Part shown: one piece after another, positions 53,634-64,000 of the stretch
How the letters are laid out: each line of letters starts with the position of its first letter
How positions within the stretch are numbered: the first letter of the stretch is position 1
From: Procambarus clarkii
Taxonomy: Eukaryota > Arthropoda > Malacostraca > Decapoda > Cambaridae
DNA length: 64,000 nucleotides
Direction: 5' to 3'
Assembly (NCBI RefSeq): GCF_040958095.1
Contig: NC_091154.1
Location: forward strand, 48,340,807 to 48,404,806
Program-made: the position numbers and the translations under genes
Notes under the pieces: model-generated
Told to the model about the DNA's origin: nothing
What the model saw: only the letters and a program-made list of their open reading frames with translations
Databases searched by the model: none

Positions 53634-54017
53634 GTACCTAATAGCCAGAACGCACTTCTCAGCCTACTATTCAAGGCCCGATTTGCCTAATAAGCCAAGT
53701 TTTCATGAATTAATGCTTTTTCGTCTACCTAACATACCTAACCTAACCTAACCTAGCTTTTTTTGGCTACCTAACCTAACCTTACCTATAAATATAGGTT
53801 AGGTTAGGTTAGGTAGGGTTGGTTTGGTTCGGTCATATATCTATGTCAATTTTAACTCCAATAAAAAGAAATTGACCTCATACATAGAGAAAAGGGTTGC
53901 TTTATCATTTCATAAGAAAAAAATTATAGTAAATATATTAATTCAGGAAAACTTGGCTTATTAGGCAAATTGGGCCTTGAATAGTAGGCTGAGAAGTGAG
54001 TTCTGGCTACTAGGTAC

Positions 54018-54022
<5 letters not shown>
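53630..54022. mobile_element. Palindromic TTAGG-containing MITE-like element, copy 2
   Basis: Same orientation and structure as copy 1 (GTCGTACCTA at left, TAGGTACGAC at right, TTAGG arms in the centre). The two copies differ at scattered positions. Again (AT)n lies on both sides, as if the element carries or targets AT repeats. Confidence 0.75.
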
Positions 54023-54056
<34 letters not shown>

Positions 54057-54061
54057 ATATA

Positions 54062-54990
54062 TGCGAACAAGCCTGAATGGTCCCCAGGACAATATGCAAC
54101 TGAAAACTCACACCCCAGAAGTGACTCGAACCCATACTCCCAGGAGCAACGCAACTGGTATGTACAAGACGCCTTAATCCACTTGACCATCACGACTGGA
54201 CAAAATGAGGTGATAGCCGAGGCTATTTGAACCACCCTACCGCCGGCACTCGGATAGTAATCTTGGGCATAGCATTTTACCAAATCACCTCATTCTTTGG
54301 GGCACACGTGAGGAACACAAATGCGAACAAGCCTGAATGGTCCCCAGGACAATATGCAACTGAAAACTCACACCCCAGAAGTGACTCGAACCCATACTCC
54401 CAGGAGCAACGCAACTGGTATGTACAAGACGCCTTAATCCACTTGACCATCACGACCGGACAAAATGAGGTGATAGCCGAGGCTATTTGAACCACCCCAC
54501 CGCCGGCACTCGGATAGTAATCTTGGGCATAGCATTTTACCAAATCACCTCATTCTTTGGGGCACACGTGAGGAACACAAATGCGAACAAGCCTGAATGG
54601 TCCCCAGGACAATATGCAACTGAAAACTCACACCCCAGAAGTGACTCGAACCCATATTCCCAGGAGCAACGCAACTGGTATGTACAAGACGCCTTAATCC
54701 ACTTGACCATCACGACCGGACAAAATGAGGTGATAGCCGAGGCTATTTGAACCACCCCACCGCCGGCACTCGGATAGTAATCTTGGGCATAGCATTTTAC
54801 CAAATCACCTCATTCTTTGGGGCACACGTGAGGAACACAAATGCGAACAAGCCTGAATAGTCCCCAGGACAATATGCAACTGAAAACTCACACCCCAGAA
54901 GTGACTCGAACCCATACTCCCAGGAGCAACGCAACTGGTATGTATAAGACGCCTTAATCCACTTGACCATCACGACCGGACAAAATGAGG
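54062..54990 (-). repeat. 260-bp tandem repeat, three and a half copies, each with a tRNA-like segment
   Basis: Units begin at about 54062, 54322, 54582 and 54842, exactly 260 bp apart, with very few differences. On the minus strand each unit holds an A-box-like TGGTCAAGTGG and a B box GGGTTCGAGTC, about 60 bp apart, and a Leu/Ser-type long variable arm is possible. The rest of the unit (tgatagccgaggctatttg, accccaccgccggc, tttggggcacacgtg) is shared by all. It is a SINE-like unit that was amplified in tandem, not scattered. Open frames of 87-88 codons over it are artefacts of the repeat. Confidence 0.85.
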
Positions 54991-55055
54991 TGGCATCATT
55001 CTTGCTTTTTTAAGGATATCAGGAAAAGTAAGGCACAACAGAGATTTGTTGACTC
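54991..55055 (-). mobile_element. Small CR1-type LINE fragment
   Basis: 'attcttgcttttttaagg' plus 'atatcagg' and 'agatttgttgac' match LINE-A positions near 23165-23225 (pre-RT region, minus strand). It is joined directly to the partial fourth 260-bp unit. Confidence 0.5.
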
Positions 55056-55929
55056 CTTCCTAGTGTTGCGTAGCCCAGTCCAGCCTAGACAAGGCAGGCT
55101 GGGCATCCTAGCCTCACGCAGCTTAGCCCCCACCTACATGTAGCATCCCAGTTCATCCTAAGTGATCATTATCTTACTGGCTGTGTTTTCTCTTCAACCC
55201 TGAATGTAATGTGGTGGAACATAAGCAGATACATATCAGGTCTTAGAGAATCTGTACTTCATAAATTTCTTAATAATGTCTCACAAATATTTAAATAATT
55301 AAAAAAAATTGTATAATAACTTCATATTATTCTTGCAATTTATTTTTGCATTTTTTTTTTATACAAAATTTACATTTTAAAAGATTACAGTACCTCTATT
55401 TTTAGATTGATGACTTGAAGACTACAGTGCCATCCACAGCAAATCATGGTCTTAAAATATCTCCTAGCAATGACGAGACCAATTTTCACAGAGATCAAAT
55501 TTTCGCTAAGCAGTAGTCACAGGTAAATATATATTATATATATAATATTATATATATAAAATTAACTACTTCATTGCTCAAAGCACCTTTAGGCATTCTG
55601 AGAGTTGTGCTATTTTATTATTAATTAATTAGGCTATATTTTAATGTTTTGTAATGTTTTCATTACTTTTTTTGTTTTGAAATATAAATTGTTGAGTTTT
55701 GAAACATTTTGACATTAACTATACCTGAATATTTATAAACAAAAAAATACCAGAACTATGTCCTTGACAATTGCACTAAGAAGTCTTTGCCAAAATCAGG
55801 TGCTCAGTGCAGTAGTTAAAAACTTAAAAGTTGTACCACCTCTGGTGCAAGATTAGGGACCCATAGCCTCAGAGAAGAAAATAAAGAGTACTCAGAGAAG
55901 GCCTTGAATAATAGGCAGGCTGTTTGTGT
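55056..55929. other. AT-rich sequence without a recognisable gene
   Basis: I see nothing coding. There is a short TATAATATATA patch near 55530-55560. Confidence 0.5.
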
Positions 55930-57220
55930 GTGTTTCGACGGTAAGCTTGCTGACACCATATGTAATTACCTAAGTGTAGTTACAGGATTAGAGCTATGCT
56001 CGTGGTGTCCCGGCTACCCAGCACTCTTTGTCACATAATGCTTTGAAACTACTGACGGTCTTGGCCGCCACCACCTTCTCACTTAACTTGTTCCAACCGT
56101 GTACCACTGTATGCGAAAGGAAATTTTTGTATATTTCTTAGGCATCTTTGTTTAGTTAGTTTAAATCTATGACCTTTTGTTCTTGAAGTTCCAGGTCTCG
56201 GAAATCTTCCCTATCGATTTTATCAATTCCTGTTACTATTTTGTACATAGTGATTTTATCACCTCTTTTTGTTGTCTTCTAGTTTTGGCATATTTAATGC
56301 CTCTAACCTCTCCACATAGCTCTTGCCCTTTAGTTCTGGGAGCCACTTAGTAGCATGTCTTTGCACCTTTTCCAGTTTGTTGATGTGCTTCTTAAGATAT
56401 GGGCACCACACAACCGCTGCATATTCTAGCCTTGGCCGAACAAAACTCGTGAACAATTTCTTTAGTATTTCCCCATCCATGTATTTAAACGAAATTCTGA
56501 AGTTAGAAAGCGTGGCATAGGCTCCTCACACAACGTTCTTTATGTGGTCCTCAAGTGATAGTTTTCTATCTAAAATCAACCCTAGACCTCTTTCTTTATC
56601 AGAATTATATAAAGATTTCTCACATAATTTATAGGTTGTGTGGGATCTATGTTCTATTCCACATTCCATAACATGGCATTTATTCACATTAAATTCCATT
56701 TGCCAAGTGGTGCTCCATATACTTATTTTGTCCAGGTCTTCTTGAAGGGCATGACAATCATCTGAATTTCTTATCCATTCCAATATCTTAGCATCATCAG
56801 CAAACATGTTTATATAATTCTGTATTCCAACTGGTAGATCATTTATGTAGACAATGAACATTTCTGGTGCATGTACTGTGGTACTCCACTTGTGACACTT
56901 CTCCAGTCCGATTGCCTCTGATTACTGCCCTCATTTTTCTATCAGTCAGAAAGTTTTTCATCCATGTTAGAAGCTTACCTGTCACCCATCCAAAATTTTC
57001 TAGTTTCCAGAACAACCTCTTATGTGGAACTCTGTCGAAAGCCTTTTTTATGTCTAGATAGATGCAGTCAACCCAACTACCTTTTTCCTTTAAAATCTCT
57101 GTGGCTCAATCATAGAAACAGAGTAAATTCGATACACAGGATCTTCCAGATCGAAAACAGTACTGTCTGTGTGATATATTATAATTTCTCTCCAGGTGTT
57201 CTACCCATTTAGTTTTTATA
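55930..57220 (-). pseudogene. LINE-C, part after the DIRS insertion: RT palm to 3' end
   Basis: Minus strand. RT pieces in order from right to left: 'EKIIKTKWVEHLERNYN' (57215), a 'CFRSGRSCVSNLL' block, 'WVDCIYLDIKKAFDRVPH' (near 57070), 'YINDLPVGIQNYINMFADDA' (56855-56790) and thumb 'FTSFVRPRLEYAAVVWCPYL' (56450). Several frame breaks and stops. The 3' untranslated end runs to about 55930 and resembles that of LINE-D. It continues the RT N-terminal piece at 60581-61215, separated from it by the DIRS-like element. Confidence 0.8.
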
Positions 57221-57242
57221 ATTTTTCTGGGGGGAGCCCCGT

Positions 57243-57653
57243 CGGCTCCCCGGAGCTATCCCAGGCTGATATGCTAATGTCAGACTTTGGCATCAGTCAT
57301 GTGTATGGAGTTCTTAGGCCTACCGGGGACCACGGCCAGAACCGGGCCCCCTCAGAGAGGCAAGGGGAGCAATGGCCTATAGAAGCCCCCGTGTAGTTGA
57401 AAGCATTCTATGTCTGCCATCGACCGGAACAGGCACCCAGAAAGGTAAGCGCCCCAGAACAAACCCCTATTCTGGTTAAAATTGCTACCAAAAACCGAAC
57501 TAGTGGATAGAACTCCCCAACCGAAAACAAGCAAACTAGTGTGACATCACACACTGCCGCGCCGCTGTCTGCGCAGCTCCCCCCTCCCCGGGAGGGGGAA
57601 GGGGGAGCCCCAGACCCCCCGCGCCGGCTACCCACACCTCAGTTCTTGAGGCT
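57243..57653 (+). repeat. Left inverted terminal repeat of DIRS-like element
   Basis: Reverse complement of 60118-60526. It directly abuts the RT catalytic region, so the deletion endpoint is at about 57655-57664. Confidence 0.85.
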
Positions 57654-57666
57654 GATGCTATAGGCG

Positions 57667-59982
57667 ATGGCCTACCTCGACGATTGGCTGGTTTGTGCTC
57701 CCAGCCAGTCAGCTTGCTTGCTAGCCAGGGATTTGGTTCTTTCCCAGCTCGCCGAGTTCGGGTTCTTGGTGAACTGGAGGAAGTCCCATCTGGTTCCCTC
57801 TCGGGTTCGGACTTGGCTGGGTCTCGTGTGGGACTCTCGAACCGCCTCCTTGTCTCTCCCTCCGGAGTCTCTCCTGCGGCTGCTGTCCCACCTTCGTCTG
57901 TTTCTGGAGGGCCCTCGGGTCACCCGGCGGTTGCTCAAGGGGCTGTGCGGGAGCCTGAACTTCGCGATGGTGGTCTACCCGCCGGGTCGGGTTTGGCTTG
58001 AACGGCTGTTCTGGTTCCTTCGGGGTTCCCCCTTCCGCCTCTCTCGCGATCACAGAGTTCGACCCCCGGGGGCCTTGCGTCGGTTGCTGCGTCACCGGCT
58101 TCCTCTTCGGGTTTTTCGGGGTTCAGTGCCTTGGCGCCTACCTGAGCCCTCGCTCGATGTGTACACGGATGCGTCGTCTCTCGGCTGGGGTTTTGTGACC
58201 AGTGCTCACCAGGCCGGCCAGGGGCGTTGGGATCCGTCCTTCCGTCGAGCTCACAGCACGGTGCGGGAGTTCGCGGCAGTGTGGTTTGCTCTGGGGAGGA
58301 TTCGGGTGGCCCGCGGATCGACGATTCGGCTCCATTCGGACTGCTCTCCGGTGGTTCATTGCCTGAACCGCGGGGGTTCGATGCGGTCCTCGTCTCTTTG
58401 GGGTTGGTCGCTTCGGGTGACTCGTCTGCTGAGTTCTCGGGGTTTGGCTCTCCTGGCGGTTCACGTACGGGGCGTGTCCAACGTCTTGACCAACGCCCTG
58501 TCTCGCTTCGTTCCCCTCTCCACGGAGTGGACGGTCGACGACGTGTCCTTCCGTTGGCTTTGCCAGACGTTCGGGTGCCCCGAAGTGGACCTCTTCGCGT
58601 CGACGTGGTCGCGGCGTCTTCCCGTTTATGTGGCGCCCTTCCCCGATTGCGAGGCCGTCGGGGGTCGATGCCTTTCGGCTAGACTGGTCGAGGTGGGGGT
58701 TCCTGTACCTCTTTCCCCCGGTTCGGCTGTTGCTCCAGGTCCTGACTCGCTTAGAGACTTACCGGGGGAGAGTTGTCCTTCTGGCCCCTTTGTGGCCGGC
58801 CCAGCCTTGGTTTCAGGCGCTGGTTGCTCGGTGTCCGAACCCGAGGGTTTTCCCGCGGCTCCGCCTCTTTCAGCAGATCGGGCCGGTACGTCACGTAGCT
58901 GGTTCGATCTTCTCCTCGAGTCTTCGCGTATGGTTTTTTTGACTCGAGTCTATCATCATCTCTATGGTGATCAGGTGGCCTCCTTGTTGGTGTCCCACCT
59001 GAGGGCTTCTTCTCGGCGGCAGTATGAAGTTTCCTGGCGGTCCTTCCGTTTCTTTTTGCGTCTTCGTCGTGTTAGCTCCTTGTCTGTTCGGGTGGTCTTG
59101 TCCTTCCTCTCGTGGTTGTTTCAGGACCGTCATCTTATGCCTAACACTGTCGCTTCGTATCGTGCGGCGCTGGCGGAGCCGCTTCAGCTTGCTTTCGGTA
59201 TCGATGTTACGTCTGCGCCGTTTCGCGAGCTGTCTCCTGCATTGTTTCACCTCCGGCCTGCTCATGCGTCGCCTGAGCCGTCCTGGTCTTTGGACAGAGT
59301 GCTCGCTTTCCTTTCGTCTCCTCGTTTCGTTGTGGCCCCTTCGGTCCAGGATTGTTTTTCCAAGGCACTTTTCTTGTTGGCTTTGGGCTCTGGGGGTCGG
59401 GTAGGGGAGCTTCATGCTCTCCTCCGGCGCAGGGGTTTCTGCTCTTTTGGTCGTGGTGATTGTTTTGTTCGTTTGCAGCCGTCTCCTTCTTTTCTGGCGA
59501 AGAATGAGACTGCTGCATTCCGGAGGGGTCCATGGGTGGTTGATGCTTGGTTGGTCAGGCCGGGGGTGCATCATGTTTTGTGTCCGGTTGCGGCGCTTTG
59601 CCGTTATTTGCGCGCCACAGCTTCTGTGTCCGGGGACGCGCTGTGGGTTGATCCGGTTTCCCTTCTTCCCTGTTCGCGGGTTCGGGTCTCTCAGGTCGTC
59701 CGCAGGGTTATTAGGTCCAGCCAGCCTGCGGTCTATCCCCGTGCCCATGACGTTCGTAAGTTCGCGGCTCTTGCTACCGTCTTTGGGAATGTGTCTTGGT
59801 CTGATATTCGGGCGCGGGGATTTTGGCGGTCGAACAGGGTCCTGGCTGCGCGTTACCTTGTGAATGTCCCTGGGCCTCGTCGGGCCTGTGTTGCTTTGGG
59901 TCGGCGGTTGCAGCCAGTTGTCTCGGCTTCGAGTTTAGGGGTGAGCGACGACTGCCTCCTTTTTCTGTCTGTGGGTAGTTAG
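57667..59982 (+). pseudogene. DIRS-like polyprotein: RT end, RNase H and tyrosine recombinase
   Basis: Open frame of 771 codons. RT motif YLDDW is at residues 3-7, so the RT is missing its N-terminal half. RNase H: YTDASSLGWG (D168), REFAAVW (E201), HSDCSPV (D225), but the last catalytic Asp is Asn (LTNALSR at 274-280, usual form ADALSR). A run of five G near 58662 seems to hold one extra base: after it the expected sequence (DAFRLDWSRWGFLYLFPP-like) continues in the next frame up to about 58942. The recombinase (about 430-760) is complete: R578 in GGRVGEL, H694 and R697 in HDVRK, W720 and Y730 in FWRSNRVLAARYL. The recombinase would insert circular DNA. The element cannot make its own RT. 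Confidence 0.85.
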
Positions 59983-60063
59983 CTCCGGGGAGCCGACGGG
60001 GCTCCCCCCCGAAAACCAGCGTTGAATGTAATGAAACTCCATTTTCTGGGTGAGTCCCGGAGG
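59978..60063 (+). repeat. Internal complementary region of DIRS-like element
   Basis: Its first half pairs with the left end of the element and its second half with the right end, overlapping at GAAAA. In DIRS1 this region is thought to guide circular DNA formation. It overlaps the stop of the recombinase frame. Confidence 0.85.
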
Positions 60064-60117
60064 GTCCCCGGCATCCCTCCCTCCCTCCGGTCGGCGGTTT
60101 TTCGCGTTTTTAACATC

Positions 60118-60526
60118 CAGCCTCAAGAACTGAGGTGTGGGTAGCCGGCGCGGGGGGTCTGGGGCTCCCCCTTCCCCCTCCCGGGGAGGGGGGAGCTGCG
60201 CAGACAGCGGCGCGGCAGTGTGTGATGTCACACTAGTTTGCTTGTTTTCGGTTGGGGAGTTCTATCCACTAGTTCGGTTTTTGGTAGCAATTTTAACCAG
60301 AATAGGGGTTTGTTTTGGGGCGCTTACCTTTCTGGGTGCCTGTTCCGGTCGATGGCAGACATAGAATGCTTCCAACTACACGGGGGCTTCTATAGGCCAT
60401 TGCTCCCCTTGCCTCTCTGAGGGGGCCCGGTTCTGGCCGTGGTCCCCGGTAGGCCTAAGAACTCCATACACATGACTGATGCCAAAGTCTGACATTAGCA
60501 TATCAGCCTGGGATAGCTCCGGGGAG
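60118..60526 (-). repeat. Right inverted terminal repeat of DIRS-like element
   Basis: Reverse complement of the left repeat, followed by about 54 bp of terminal sequence unique to this end but complementary to the internal region. Confidence 0.85.
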
Positions 60527-60580
60527 CCTCCGGGACTCACCCAGAAAATGGCGTTTCATTACATTCAACGCTGGTTTTTT

Positions 60581-61215
60581 TTCAATCTTTTCACTGTTAC
60601 ACTTGTCAATGATTTAGGTCTATAATTGAGGAGGGTGGGGTCTTCCCTGTTGCCACTTTTGTAGATTGGAACTATGTTAGCCTTTTTCCACATGTTTGCT
60701 ATGACTCCTGTACACAGGGATGCCTGAAAGATCAGGTGAAGTGGGAGGCTGAGCTCATATGCACATTCTCTCAGAACCCATGGTGAAACTCCATCTGGAC
60801 CAACTGCATTGTTCTTACTTAGCTCCTTTAGCATATTTTCCACTTCACCTCTAGACACCTCTATACGCTCTATGATGTTCTCAGAAATTCTTATTGTGTC
60901 TGGTTCTCTTAAGATTTCATTTTGTATAAACACACTTTGGAACTTTTCGTTTAATGTTTCACACATTGCATTATCATTTTCTGTGAATCTGTTTCCTATT
61001 TTCAACCTCTGGATATTATCCTTTACCTGCAATTTGTTGTTTATGAATTTGTAGAATAGGCCCAGTTCTGTTTTACATTTATCCATTATCCCTTTTTAAA
61101 AATTTCTTTCTGCCTCTCCCCTTACTGCTGTATAGTTGTTTCTTGCATCTTTGTATCGCTGGTGTGATTGGGGGTTTGGCTTTTTTCTATATTGATTCCT
61201 GCTTGATGGGGTTCT
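60581..61215 (-). pseudogene. LINE-C, part before the DIRS insertion: pre-RT and RT N-terminus
   Basis: Minus-strand frame 61086-60590 with 'ENMLKELSKNNAVGPDGVSP' and 'ANIVPIYKSGNREDPTLLNY' followed by RPKSLTSV: the standard start of a LINE RT. A stop lies near 61100, before MDKCKTELG. At 60580 the DIRS-like element starts, and the RT continues at 57220. The insertion point is a run of A in a Lys-rich segment. Confidence 0.8.
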
Positions 61216-62270
61216 GCTCTTCTACTCCCCAAGCCCGGCCCGAGGCCAGGCTCGACTTGTGAGAGCTTGGTCCACCAGGCTGTTGCTTGGAGCGGCCCGC
61301 AGGGCCACATACCCACCACAGCCCGGCTGATCCGGAACTTCTCTTAGAAAACAGTCCAGTTTTCTCTTGAAGATGTCCACAGTTGTTCCGGCAATATTTC
61401 TTATAGTCGCTGGGAGGACGTTGAACAACCGCGGACCTCTGATGTTTATACAGTGCTCTCTGATTGTGCCTATGGCACCTCTGCTCTTCTCTGGTTCAAT
61501 CTTGCATTTTTTTCCATATCGTTCACTCCAGTACGTTGTTATTTTACTGTGTAGATTTGGGACCTGGCCCTCCAGTATCTTCCATGTGTATATTTGGTAT
61601 CTCTCTCGTCTCCTTTCTAGAGAGTACATTTGGAGAACTTTGAGACGATCCCAATAATTTAGGTGTTTTATCTCGTCTATGCGTGCCGTATATGTTCTCT
61701 GTATTCCCTCTATTTCAGCAATCTCTCCTGCTCTGAAGGGGTGAGTGAATACTGAGCAGTACTCGAGACAGGACAACATAAGTGACTTGAAGAGTACAAC
61801 CATTGTGATGGGATCCCTGGATTTGAAAGTTTTCATTGTCAATCCGATCATTTTTCTGGCTGACGCAATATTTGCTTGGTTATGCTCCCTAAACGTTAGA
61901 TCGTCGGACATCATTATTCCCAAATCCTTGACATGCTGTTTTTCTACTATGGGAAGATTCGATTGTGTTTTGTACCCTGTATTATGTTTCAGATCCTCAT
62001 TTTTGCAGTACCTGAAATTTATCACTGTTAAACATCATGTTATTTTCTGCTGCCCAATCAAAAACTTTGTTGACATCTGCTTGTATTTTTTCAATGTCTT
62101 TCATTCCATTTTTGTGTGTTTTGGTCTGTGGCCCTCTCTCAATTTCTGTTGAACCAATCCTGTTTTCTGGCCCTGCATCTTTGTTTTGGTATGAATGTTT
62201 GTGTGCCTTCATTGTATATTTTGCAAAATTTGGCATATATTTAATTTACTTCCCTGTCTAGCAACAAGTC
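61216..62270 (-). pseudogene. LINE-E: RT thumb and C-terminal region
   Basis: Frame 62025-61222 (267 codons) holds 'VEKQHVKDLGIMMSDDLTF', 'MVVLFKSLMLSCLEYCSVF' and 'NIRGPRLFNVLPATIRN', ending in a GC-rich PDQPGCGGYV block like the fragments at 6113 and 39733. Upstream, 62236-61997 gives 'DIEKIQADVNKVFDWAAENN' in a shifted frame. The RT active site is not included. Its 3' end abuts LINE-C sequence near 61215, so it probably inserted there. Confidence 0.75.
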
Positions 62271-62364
62271 TGCCTAATTACTTATTAAAATTTTTTTTGA
62301 AGTTCCCCATAGTGACCTCTCTCACTTGAAATCAAGTTTATCAACTGTTTCAATATCCCCATTT

Positions 62365-62512
62365 TCTGTGTGTGTGTGTTTGGAGGCTAAGCTTGCTGAT
62401 ACCATGTGTGTGTGTGTTTGGAGGCTAAGCTTGCTGATACCATGTGTGTTTGTGTGTGTGTGTGTTTGGAGGCTTAGCTTGCTGATACCATGTGTGTGTG
62501 TGTGTGTGTGTG
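62365..62512. repeat. TG-rich repeat with 'aggctaagcttgctgatacc' unit
   Basis: About three units of TGTGTGTTTGGAGGCTAAGC plus 'ttgctgatacc', separated by (TG)n of varied length. A related 'gtaagcttgctgacacc' is at the LINE-C 3' end (55940), which suggests that the array grew from a LINE tail. Confidence 0.85.
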
Positions 62513-64000
62513 TACTCACCTAGTTGTACTCACGTAGTTGTGTTTGCGGGGATTGAGCTCTGGCTCTTTGGTCCCGCCTCTCAACCGTCAATCAACAGGT
62601 GTACAGATTCCTGAGCCTATCGGGCTCTGTCATATCTACACATGAAACTGTGTATGGAGTCAGCCTCCACCACATCACCCCCTAATGCATTCCATTTGTC
62701 AACCACTCTGACACTAAAAAAGTTCTTTCTAATATCTCTGTGGCTCATTTGGGCACTCAGTTTCCACCTGTGTCCCCTTGTGCGTTCCCCTTGTGTTAAA
62801 TAGACTGTCTTTATCTACCCTATCAATTCCCTTCAGAATCTTGAATGTGGTGATCATGTCCCCCCTAACTCTTCTGTCTTCCAGCGAAGTGAGGTTTAAT
62901 TCCCGTAGTCTCTCCTCGTAGCTCATACCTCTCAGCTCGGGTACTAGTCTGGTGGCAAACCTTTGAACCTTTTTCAGTTTAGTCTTATCCTTGACTAGAT
63001 ATGGACTCCATGCTAGGGCTGCATACTCCAGGATTGGCCTGACATATGTGGTATACAAAGTTCTGAATGATTTTCTTTACACAAGTTTCTGAATGCCGTT
63101 CGTATGTTGGCCAGCCTGGCATATGCCGCTGATGTTATCCGCTTGATATGTGCTGCAGGAGACAGGTCTGGCGTGATATCAACCCCCAAGTCTTTTTCCT
63201 TCTCTGACTCCTGAAGAATTTCCTCTCCCAGATGATACCTTGTATCTGGCCTCCTGCTCCCTACACCTATCTTCATTACATTACATTTGGTTGGGTTAAA
63301 CTCTAACAACCATTTGTTCGACCATTCCTTCAGCTTGTCTAGGTCTTCTTGAAGCCTCAAACAGTCCTCTTCTGTTTTAATCCTTCTCATAATTTTAGCA
63401 TCGTCCGCAAACATTGAGAGAAATGAATTGATACCCTCCGGGAGATCATTTACATATATCAGAAACAAGATAGGACCGAGTACAGAGCCCTGTGGGACTC
63501 CACTGGTGACTTCACGCCAATCGGAGGTCTCACCCCTCACCGTAACTCTCTGCTTCCTATTGCTTAGATACTCCCTTATCCACTGGAGCACCTTACCAGC
63601 TACACCTGCCTGTCTCTCCAGCTTATGTACCAGCCTCTTATGCGGTACTGTGTCAAAGGCTTTCCGACAATCCAAGAAAATGCAGTCCGCCCAGCCCTCT
63701 GTTTCTTGCTGAATCTGTGTCACCTGATCGTAGAATTCTATCAAGCCTGTAAGGCAAGATTTACCCTCCCTGAACCCATGTTGGCGATTTGTCACGAAGT
63801 CCCTTCTCTCCAGATGTGTTACCAGGTTTTTTCTCACGATCTTCTCCATCACCTTGCATGGTATACAAGTCAAGGACACTGGCCTGTAGTTCAGTGCCTC
63901 TTGTCTGTCGCCCTTTTTGTATATTGGGACCACATTCGCCGTCTTCCATATTTCTGGTAGGTCTCCCGTCTCTAGTGACTTACTATACACTATGGAGAGT
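62513..64000 (-). pseudogene. LINE-D: RT and C-terminus, runs off the window
   Basis: Minus strand. Frame 63990-63013 gives RT motifs 'ANVVPIYKKGDRQEALNYRP', HGFREGKSCLTGL, IFLDCRKAFDTVPH, GVPQGSVLGPILFL and MFADDAKI, all intact. One frame break near 63055 (after FRNLCK) moves the thumb and C-terminal part to 63058-62729 (YVRPILEYAALAWSPYL, YEERLRELNL). A further frame change is near 62760. The 3' end at 62513 has 'cacctagttgtactcacg'. The 5' part, including any endonuclease, lies outside the window. Related to LINE-C but clearly a separate family. Confidence 0.85.

Larger units (their letters stand above)
57222..60580 (+). mobile_element. DIRS1-like tyrosine-recombinase retrotransposon, internally deleted
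   Basis: Ends carry inverted repeats of about 410 bp (57243-57653 against 60118-60526). Just before the right repeat is an internal complementary region: 59981-60015 is complementary to the left extremity (57224-57258), and 60011-60063 is complementary to the right extremity (60527-60579), each with about one mismatch. This is the hallmark of DIRS1-type elements. The coding part holds RT tail, RNase H and recombinase. Gag and the first half of RT are deleted. It is GC-rich, unlike its neighbours. It interrupts LINE-C in an A/T run with no clear target duplication, as expected. Confidence 0.85.

Noticed and set aside
54227-54803. Repeated 87-88 codon proteins on both strands
   Set aside because: They recur with the 260-bp satellite unit and include the tRNA-like segment.
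54062-54990. tRNA genes on the minus strand
   Set aside because: A and B boxes are present but the cloverleaf is incomplete and each lies in a 260-bp tandem unit, so a SINE-derived repeat is more likely.
57672-59748. Long minus-strand frames up to 285 codons across the DIRS-like element
   Set aside because: They are shadows of the GC-rich recombinase/RNase H coding strand and have no motif of their own.

Overview
The window looks like repeat-dense nuclear DNA from an arthropod, most likely a decapod crustacean such as a crayfish. The evidence is tRNA-derived SINEs, palindromic repeats built on TTAGG (the arthropod telomere motif), long AT microsatellites, and CR1/Jockey-type LINEs, LTR, DIRS-order and Penelope elements with no bacterial-style operons. 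The species is inferred, not proven. Only two stretches look like possible host genes: a 15-finger C2H2 zinc-finger ORF (43225-44517) and a MULE-transposase-type exon (51960-52646, minus strand). Nearly everything else is mobile DNA.

Layout. 1-5400: LINE tail, SINE and Penelope relics, then two decayed RNase H-bearing LINE copies, each preceded by a multi-hairpin repeat cassette. 5383-39318: a nest of elements around a Gmr1-like Ty3/Gypsy element (integrase upstream of reverse transcriptase, SCAN-like gag), which starts at 8701. A second LTR element ('LTR-X', minus strand, 15665-38658, 4-bp duplication CTGT) sits in its 3' untranslated region. The 5' LTR of LTR-X holds a long LINE ('LINE-A', 21311-35592, duplication GTCATT) with an intact 980-aa ORF2. 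LINE-A ORF1 is in turn split by a 9-kb element (26121-35162) whose repeats follow the A1-internal-B1-A2-B2 'split direct repeat' plan of Ngaro/PAT-type tyrosine-recombinase retrotransposons. Three copies of a second LINE ('LINE-B') also sit in the two LTRs of LTR-X, and two of these sites have their empty counterpart in the other LTR.

39319-42780: GC-rich repeat, another LINE-B copy, and RT and RNase H fragments. 43225-45460: the zinc-finger gene, a tandem duplication of its last finger, and satellites. 45624-49776: a young LTR element with apparently identical 355-bp LTRs, a 4-bp duplication, and a gag whose N-terminus is a ComEA-like helix-hairpin-helix domain; it lacks pol. 49990-55055: LINE, SINE and piggyBac-like relics, the MULE exon, TTAGG palindromes in AT microsatellite, and 260-bp tandem repeats that each carry a tRNA-like segment. 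55930-64000: several minus-strand LINEs, one broken by a DIRS1-like element (57222-60580) with inverted terminal repeats and an internal complementary region.

The standout items are the split-direct-repeat element with satellite-filled interior, the HhH-gag element, the hairpin-cassette LINE and the nested insertion record. All calls are from reading sequence by eye; no database search was run.
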